Part shown: positions 57,467 through 64,000 of the stretch, piece after piece
Numbering within the stretch: the first letter of the stretch is position 1
How the letters are laid out: each line of letters opens with the position of its first letter
Source: Poa pratensis
Taxonomy: Eukaryota > Streptophyta > Magnoliopsida > Poales > Poaceae
Direction: 5' to 3'
Assembly: GCA_947311845.1 (NCBI GenBank)
Contig: CAMZMU010000062.1
Coordinates: 49,230,362-49,294,361 of the forward strand
DNA length: 64,000 nucleotides
The notes under the pieces: generated by a model
The model's database searches: none
The model's input: only the letters and a program-made list of their open reading frames with translations
What the model was told of the DNA's origin: nothing
Program-made: the position numbers and the translations under genes

Positions 57467-58900
57467 ATGCAAGCACAGGAATCAACAGTAGAGTTGTCTT
57501 GCGATATAGCACTCATACCTGGCCAAGCGAACCTGGGCCTCTTCCTCGTACCGCCCCGTTCATCTCAGCTTGGCGCCAATCTCTCCATTTGGCTTGACTC
57601 TATGGCTATCTGCCCATGGATGCTACCATACGTCACAAACAAAAGAAATGAGTTAGAGCGTCAGAATAGGTAATCAGCAAAAATAAGAGGAATGTGTACA
57701 GATGAATATATTCTCGTCACATTTAGCCGGTGATTGGTTGACAGCCAGGAAGCCTAGAAAAGGGGATCAAGGAGACATTCAGAAAACTTATATTTTGCCT
57801 CAGTGACAATTCCATAGTCCTCGGTTGTGTGGGATGGCGCTGAGCAGGCATCATGACTTTCAGCCTCTCCGTCCCATGACTGTCTGCCTCCGCGTCCCAT
57901 GCCGACGAACGCCCAAATCAATTCAGATATGTCAGTACAGAGTTCGAGTTTCGTACCAGCTGTGCGATGTGTTGGCCGAGCTTGATGAACATGCGGCCGT
58001 TGCGGACGCAGCTCTCACGTCCCCCTCCTCCAGTTAGGGAACCACCGGCGGACTCATGCGCACCGCCCCTTGCTAAGTGGGTGCGGCGAGTTCAGGAAGG
58101 CCCGCGTCCGTGCGAGATGGATCCGCGTTCCCGCGAGCGATGGAGGAGGCCAGCGATGGTGAGGCTCGAATCGGCGCCGTCGTCGTCGACCCGCCGCCTG
58201 AATCGATCTGAATCGCCGCCGGCAGGTTGAACTGGGGGGATGAGAGAATGAATGAGAGATTGCTTTCGTGAATGGAAACAATCAAGATCTTACTGTACAG
58301 CTACGGATAGAGATGAATATTTCCAAAAGAACAGACGCAGGCAGTCGTACCAGATGCACATCGGGACCAGATCAAAGAAAGTGATCTCACCTGTGAGGAG
58401 CGGAGGTTGAGGACGGCCGGTGGGAGCAGGCCGCAGACGCGGATGTGGTCGGGGAAGACAGCCGGCCGGCCGGCGGCAGCACGGCCGTCCTTGAGGTCGC
58501 GACGGCGCCGGCGAGCAGCGGCGGCCCGGCCGGAGAAGGCCGAACGCCACCGTCCCCTGCTCCAAGGAGACTACCCATCCCTACAGCGTGTCGACGTCGT
58601 CGCGGTGCTGGTGGCCACGGCAAACCATAGGCCAGCGCTCGATCTGAATCGCCAGGAGGCCACGCGCGCGCCGCTGTCCGGCCAGCTCGACGGAGCGCCG
58701 TGCACGGAAGCACGCGCGCGGCGGCGATCAGGCCAGCAGCAACGCCGTAGCTGTCGCCGGCGAGGGTGGATTGAGAATGAATGAGATCGAGGCGGCGGCG
58801 TGAGGGAGAGACTGCTGTCTGTCGTGCCAGGAGAAGTGAGGGAGGGGATCCGCTTGGGATAGGGTTGAGGGGCTAATTGCAAAAGTTCCGATTTCATGGA
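57467..58900. other. GC-rich exon-like DNA in the Helitron-like element
   Basis: Several short open frames on both strands, none with a recognisable domain. A donor-like CCAG/GTATGAG occurs on the minus strand near 57515-57525. This probably represents captured gene pieces and their promoter (58400-58900 is GC-rich). No product is assigned. Confidence 0.35.
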
Positions 58901-59009
58901 CTGCGGGTTTATTTTCCAATTCGCCGGGGACTAAACTGCAAAACGGCGCGACGTACGACGGACGATGGCAGGAGACAGGACACTCCATACTTTTATAGTA
59001 GAGAATAGA

Positions 59010-59956
59010 GTTTAAGTTGGTGTTCACCTAGATAAGTGTCTGCTTGCTTCGACTTAGCAATATATTCAACTAAAGTCATGTATGTTGTATTCATGTGTTT
59101 ATTAAAGCGAGGTCGTTGTTTTTGTGGGAAAGACAGTTGAGATAGATACTAATACCAGAATTACCCTTTTAATTTAAAACATTTGGGATATTTTTCTGTT
59201 CGCAAACGTATTTGGGTCGTCACTTTGGAGAGAAAGGAAGCTAGCAATTTGCGAAGACTCTTAGACATATGCTATGGGATTGATCTCTTTTTGCTTATGC
59301 GCCCCCTCAGTTGCCTCAATATAGGCCTGTTCGACATGACGTAATATCAACATTTGGTTTGCTTTAGAATCCATGCCAATATTTTATTCGAGTGTTTATA
59401 GGAGCACTCCCCTAAGTTCATTTATGGGGAGTCGAGCATGTGAGTGTGTTTTGTGTTCATGTTATTCCCGGTTTTGTGAGAGTTGCATCTACATTAAGGT
59501 TTAAATTCTTTAATGTGATTCCATTCAACTATCGTGGTGCACCAATGTAGTATTACATCACTGGAGTACTACATTACATAATGTTATGTTGTGATGAATT
59601 TTTAGACATAGAAATGATAGCTGAGTAGAAATTATGCAAAATCTATCCACAGGTAAATGGAAAAACATAATACTCCAACCACCACACAAGGAGAAATGCC
59701 CAAAGCATAAAAGCAACAGTGACCAAAAAGTCCAAAATCCTCACAGCCACGTCATATAGACCCCACATGTCATCCTGCTTGAACGGGTGAACCGTCGCCC
59801 GCATACGCCGAGACGATCGAAAATTCAAAAAAGACACGGCTCGTCCCCCCCAGATCACGTCCCAAACTTTTCGCAATTCCCCAACAAAATCCAACACCGG
59901 CAACAGCAGCCACTGCCTCCTCTCTCACCACTACGACCTGCCCCCTTTCCGGCGAC
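59010..59956. other. Intergenic DNA upstream of the five-exon gene
   Basis: AT-rich to about 59640, then increasing GC as the promoter/5' UTR of the gene starting at 59957. No other feature was seen. Confidence 0.5.
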
Positions 59957-61380
59957 ATGGGTTCGGCCCCCGCCACCGGCGCCGCGGCCTTCCCCACCTC
60001 CGCCGACGTCGCCATCGCCCGCGCGCTGCTCTTCCTCGCCGACTCCTCGACCTCGCCGCCCCTCCCCACACTCAGGTACCCTCGAATCTCCTGGGCTCGA
60101 TTCCGCGCGACGTATTCACCGCCCCGTGCGCGTCTCCCGCGTTGCAGCGACGAGTTCTCGTCCTACTCGGCCTCCTCCTCCTACTCGGTCACCTCGGCGA
60201 GGTCGTGCGTGTCCGACTCCGCGCGCCGCGGCCGCCGCGCCGACCCCCTCCGCGTGCTCTCCGTCGTCGCCTCCCTCCGCCGCATCGACCCGAAGGTGAG
60301 CAAATCCCTCATCTGCTACTTCGCGGTTTGCCCTCCGTGTCTTCCGTGGTGATGTGCTGACGGGCGGCTCCGCTCGTCTGCTGTAGGTGCTGGCGAAGGC
60401 GACCAGCAAGCTGTTCCAGGGCGAGGCGACGAAGAAGCGGAAGGGCGTGTGGATCCAGGTCAGCGACGACGAGGACGAGAGCAGCACGGTGGCCAGCGAG
60501 GGGAGCACCATCACCGGCGCCGCGTCCGCCGGGTCCACGGCCACGTCGGGGAGATACCACCCGCCTCCGCAGGTGAGTGGTGGTGGCGGGCGTCTGAGGG
60601 AGCGAGCGGACGCGATCATGGAGTGGCTCTCGCGGCCGAAGGCGGTGCCGGCCACAGAGACGGCCATCCGCACCGCCGTCGGCGACAACCCCAAAACCAG
60701 CAGGGCGCTGCGCTGGTGAGCAACATAGTCCCTCCAGTCCATCTATCGGTTGAAGATGTTTTGAGATGGTTGCCTGATTGCTCCATCTGCGTTTCTTCGT
60801 GCGTTTGTCTGTTCGAAATTCGTAGGCTGCTGAAGCAGAAGAGCTTGCATCGTGCGGGCACTGGTGGCCGTTCTGATCCGTATGTGTACATGGTACGTGA
60901 ATTTTGTGCCACACAGTTTGCGTTGAAAAGGGAATGTCAAATTCAAAACATATTATGTGTGTTTGTGGATGATAATTTCTCAATGTAGCTGAACAAAACC
61001 TGCGACTGAATCAGTATAACTCAGTGTCAGTGTGCAACTTTAGACAGAGCTAGTGAGTTGTTACTTTATTGGAGTAGTGATTTCCAGTTACCCAGCAGAG
61101 AGTAGTGAATTTGAAAGGAATCGTTAAACCCGATAAATTTGTTTTATGCTAGTTCCACTGATCAGCTTGAGTTCTGTAATTCTAGAATCTCTATTTAGTT
61201 GAATCATGAGCATTCCAAATTTTTGGAAGGATCAATTTGGTACCCCAGGTTGTTAAGTAGTACTTATTTTGATGGCATCCTGAGATTTTCTAATTTTGTT
61301 GTATGCATACTGTAGTTGCCAGCTCCCAGCTGTCTCATCTCTAATTGTAATTTTTTGATGAATTTCAGGTTGCAGGCTGA
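59957..61380 (+). CDS. Small protein of unknown function with possible C-terminal winged-helix domain
   Basis: Five exons fit splice consensus and phase without any correction: 59957-60075, 60148-60295, 60387-60715, 60826-60892, 61369-61380. The product is 224 residues. The N-terminus is alanine/serine-rich (MGSAPATGAAAFPTSADVAI). A serine-rich stretch (SDEFSSYSASSSYSVTSARS) and a helical basic segment (DPKVLAKATSKLFQGEATKK) follow, then an acidic/serine linker (VSDDEDESSTVASEGS). The C-terminal 65 residues (RERADAIMEWLSRPKAVPAT, DNPKTSRALRWLLKQKSLHR, DPYVYMVAG) look like a helix-turn-helix/winged-helix fold, which suggests DNA binding. I cannot name the gene. The last exon has only three codons plus the stop. 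Confidence 0.72.
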
Positions 61381-62276
61381 CCTGCTAAAGATAACTTAGT
61401 TGTGTTATAGCGATGGAGTTGGCGCATGTAGAGCTGTTGGTCTATGGGAGAGGCCAAGTCAACTTATGAAGGGTGCTTAGTAAATTCTACTACCTGTTGT
61501 TTAATTGCTCCAGTTTTTCCTAGCTTTCCTGCAGATAAGAGGATATGATATAAATCGAGGTTTTCATATTAGCAGTAGCCTGCAAAGTAATGGTGATATG
61601 CTCTTTTTGATAGAAATATAAAATATAGTCATATAGATAGCAGTTCTATAGTTATGTAATCATTATTCATGTATGTCGAATCGGTATAATCCTTGCTAGA
61701 ATAAAGAGAAAGAACTGGTATAGTTAAATATTTTGAGTTCGGTTTTTATCCACATTGGCTGCAGAGAATTTTTCATATGCTCTTTTCTGTGAGTGTGAAA
61801 TGTGTATGCTGTCAAATTGAATCAATATCATTTGGTATTTAGAATATTCATTTTATTTCTGTGCTTGGTATGCTTAAACTACTCTTCTTGTGGTGTTCTG
61901 AGGGACAAGGCAAGATCTCTTTATTTCCTATTTTGTTGTAAAATACCGCCAACATTACTATCTCGACTCTAGGGTCTTTCCAGTTTCTTGAAGCAAATCT
62001 GACATGCTTAGTAGACGTACAAAAGCTTCAGTGGGTTTTATTCCGAAAGCTGAAACCATTGATCCACTTGACTTGTTTGCAGTCCTAGCTTCTCTCCTGC
62101 ACGGCATCAATCATTCTTCCTTCCCATTGTATTGTAAGAACTAGAAGAGCTACTGCCTCGATGCTTATTTTTCCAGTTTCTTAAAGCTAAATCTGAGGTG
62201 CTATGATGAACATACACCACAGTATAGTTTATTCTGAACGCTGAAGCAATTGGTTATCTTGAACTTGTTTGCAACC
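61381..62276. other. Intergenic region between convergent genes
   Basis: It holds the 3' UTR of the five-exon gene and the 3' region of the beta-glucosidase gene. AT-rich. Two related segments (about 61980-62090 and 62170-62280, both with CAGTTTCTT and TTTATTC(T/C)GAA(A/C)GCTGAA) indicate an old local duplication. No gene was seen. Confidence 0.5.
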
Positions 62277-63938
62277 CTAGCTCCTCTTCTTCTTGGAGAG
62301 CATGTTCTTGAACCAGTAGGCTGAGTCCTTGGGGTACCTCTTCAGAGTCTTGTAGTCCACGTAGACGATGCCGAAACGGGCAGTGTAGCCGAGTCTCCAC
62401 TCGAAGTTGTCCAGCAGTGACCAAGCAAAGTACCCAACCACCCGGGCTCCATTGTCTATCGCCTTCTTGAGCCCGGTTATGTAGTCTCTGTAGTACCGGA
62501 TCCTTACTGTGTCGTGCACACCATCAGCGATGCTGACGTTGCCGGGCTGGTCCATTCCTGTCAGAACATCGCATTGATCACTCAGTGTCCTTCTCATGTC
62601 AGTGAGAACAATAGGTTGTGGTTTGCCTAATAATTATCATTTGAGTTCATGAGTACCGTTTTCAGAAAGGATCATCGTAGGATTTCTGTATCTTTCTTTA
62701 ACATAGGTCACAGCCTTGTTCATTCCCCATGGTACAATGTAAAGCCAGTCGGAGTTTGCCTGCATAAACTCAACCAATTTAAAGTTACAAAACTCCTCAG
62801 AGAAATTGCATTTCTCCATGTACAAGGTACTATTTGTATACTACATAGTATAAAATCAAGCACTGTACTTACACGAGATCCAATAGGCACACCATTTCGT
62901 TCATCTGCAAAGACACATACGCATCATGAGGATCTGAGTAATCTGTGAAGTACTCCCTCCGTTCGGATTTAATTGATACACAATTTGTTACACACGGATG
63001 TATCTAGACATCAAACAAGTATAGATACATCCATATTTAAACAAAACCAAGTCAATTAATTTGGAACGGAGGGAGTATGTCGCAGAAGGATCTGGAGTGA
63101 AAGAGTCAGATCTCACAGGCAAATCCAACATGCCAATCATCCTGGTAACTGACCGGCGTCAGGTTCCAAGCCCCAGGGTCCTTCATGTAGTAAGAAGTGT
63201 ACTGGTTGATACCAACATAGTCAATGGAGCCTTTCACCATCCTGGACTCGTCGGCGCTGAAGGCTGGCAACCTGTGTGCGACAATCTTGAGCATTGAATC
63301 TGGGTAGCGACCATGGACAATGGGGTGAAGGAACTTGTAAGGTTATTAATAGTGTCAGTTTCCTTCCCTCCAAACAAAAATAGTGACAGACTGACAGTTG
63401 GTTGGTAGACCCTGTGTTGCAATCTGAACTTCAGTAGTAAAATTTGATCCTGGATGAAACAGGTTCAGGGTTTTACCATCCAAGGTGGAAGTCCCTTGCC
63501 CTCTCCGCTGCAGCTTGATCCGCATTGCTGTTGCTGAGAGGTTCATACCATACGAAATCCAATAGAATTCCAATCCTCCCCTTCTGCTGATGCTGTTAAA
63601 TACAATATACACAGCTCACATTCAGTCTTAGGCACCGCCATCGAATCTGTGGCTCTTCAAGTGAAAAACTGACTTGCAAGTTCTTCAGTCTTTACCTGAT
63701 ACTTCTTGCGGTATCTCTGCACCGCCACAGCATGAGAAAGGATGAGATGGTGCGCGACAAGGTACGGCTGTGTCCTGGAGTCGCCTCCTGCAGTACACTT
63801 AGTGCACCTTCCTGGTGCATGGATGCCATTGTCATACCCAGAGCCGCGACACACCTCGGCTCGTTGAAGGTAAACCAGTTCTTCACCCTGTCCCCAAACA
63901 CCTTGAAGCAGAAATCTGCATAGTCCGCAAACGCCCCC
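62277..63938 (-). CDS. GH1 beta-glucosidase, 3' part (N-terminus outside window)
   Basis: Family GH1 retaining beta-glucosidase. Exons seen: 63938-63696, 63592-63477, 63333-63117, 62904-62873, 62759-62657, 62557-62277; earlier exons lie beyond 64000. The acid/base glutamate is in WFTFNEPRC, the nucleophile in MILSENG, and the substrate-pocket block is [40 protein letters not shown] and [15 protein letters not shown] are typical of plant GH1. The protein ends NMLSKKKRS. One missing base near 63837 and one at the acceptor near 63334 break the frame as read; phases of all other junctions agree. The substrate cannot be told from the sequence; plant GH1 enzymes act on glucosides of hormones, defence compounds or cell-wall oligosaccharides. 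Confidence 0.9.
62953..63075. mobile_element. Stowaway (Tc1/mariner) MITE
   Basis: 123 bp with inverted termini CTCCCTCCGTTC / GAACGGAGGGAG and a TA target duplication (62951-62952, 63076-63077). It lies in the beta-glucosidase intron between the exons at 63117 and 62904. Confidence 0.95.
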
Positions 63939-64000
63939 CTTTACACAAAAAAAAAAGGTAGCATCACAGACATGCTGAAATTCAACTTTGAAATGAGGAA
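63939..64000 (-). other. Beta-glucosidase intron, cut by the window edge
   Basis: An acceptor-side polypyrimidine tract (plus-strand A-run at 63945-63956) precedes the exon at 63938. Confidence 0.6.

Larger units (their letters stand above)
55136..59009 (-). mobile_element. Helitron-like element with captured exon
   Basis: Read on the minus strand, the 3' end has a short hairpin CCCGTTGCAACGCACGGG followed by CAATCAACTAG and then T, as in Helitron ends (hairpin plus CTRR before a target T). The 5' end reads TCTATTCTCTACTATAAAAG, a TC start typical of grass Helitrons, though the base before it is C rather than A. No Rep/helicase was seen, so it would be non-autonomous. The interior contains exon-like pieces in the same orientation. 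Borders are inferred from termini only. Confidence 0.55.

Overview
The window looks like a grass nuclear genome segment, most likely Pooideae/Triticeae. Evidence is the GC-rich first exons, a Stowaway MITE with CTCCCTCCGTTC termini, CACTA ends with TTTAGTCCCGGTT-type subterminal repeats, and nested LTR retrotransposons. The species cannot be fixed from sequence alone.

The left two thirds (about 2-43 kb) is transposon-dominated and nested. A first exon of a METTL13/eEF1A-methyltransferase-like gene (767-1000, minus) sits at the edge. A Mutator-like transposase pseudogene (2224-4977 and 14714-15161, minus) is split by a complete but frameshifted Athila-clade Ty3 retrotransposon (4983-14708, TSD ATAAC). 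That element carries an accessory coiled-coil ORF behind an internal LTR-like promoter. A UPF0114 (YqhA-family) membrane-protein gene lies at 17340-18692 (minus); pieces of its locus recur at 15.74-16.0 kb, 20.86-20.96 kb, 22.4 kb and 30.9-32.3 kb. One of these copies provides an empty site for a 1.55-kb Pack-MULE (19296-20847, TSD ATTTAGAAA). A LINE reverse-transcriptase remnant holds a non-autonomous hAT (21504-22142, TSD GGATCAAC). A small CACTA element (23016-29734) encodes a DEDDy 3'-5' exonuclease and is split by a non-autonomous LTR element (23566-28928, TSD CCGCG). That LTR element shares its primer-binding block with the Athila element. A poly-A retroposon, a Copia LTR-like block and a young Copia element with three LTRs (34500-40647) follow.

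The right third is gene-rich. CHLH (Mg-chelatase H, 44556-49770, plus) lies tail-to-tail with a STELLO-type Golgi glycosyltransferase gene (50400-52869, minus). A Helitron-like element (about 55136-59009) follows, then a five-exon gene with a possible winged-helix domain (59957-61380, plus). Last is the 3' part of a GH1 beta-glucosidase gene (62277 to the window edge, minus) with a Stowaway MITE in an intron.

Exon phases show isolated single-base deletions, mostly in G/C runs, in five of the six host genes. These look more like consensus errors than decay. The most interesting biology is the transposon cargo: the CACTA-borne exonuclease and the coiled-coil ORF with its own LTR-derived promoter.
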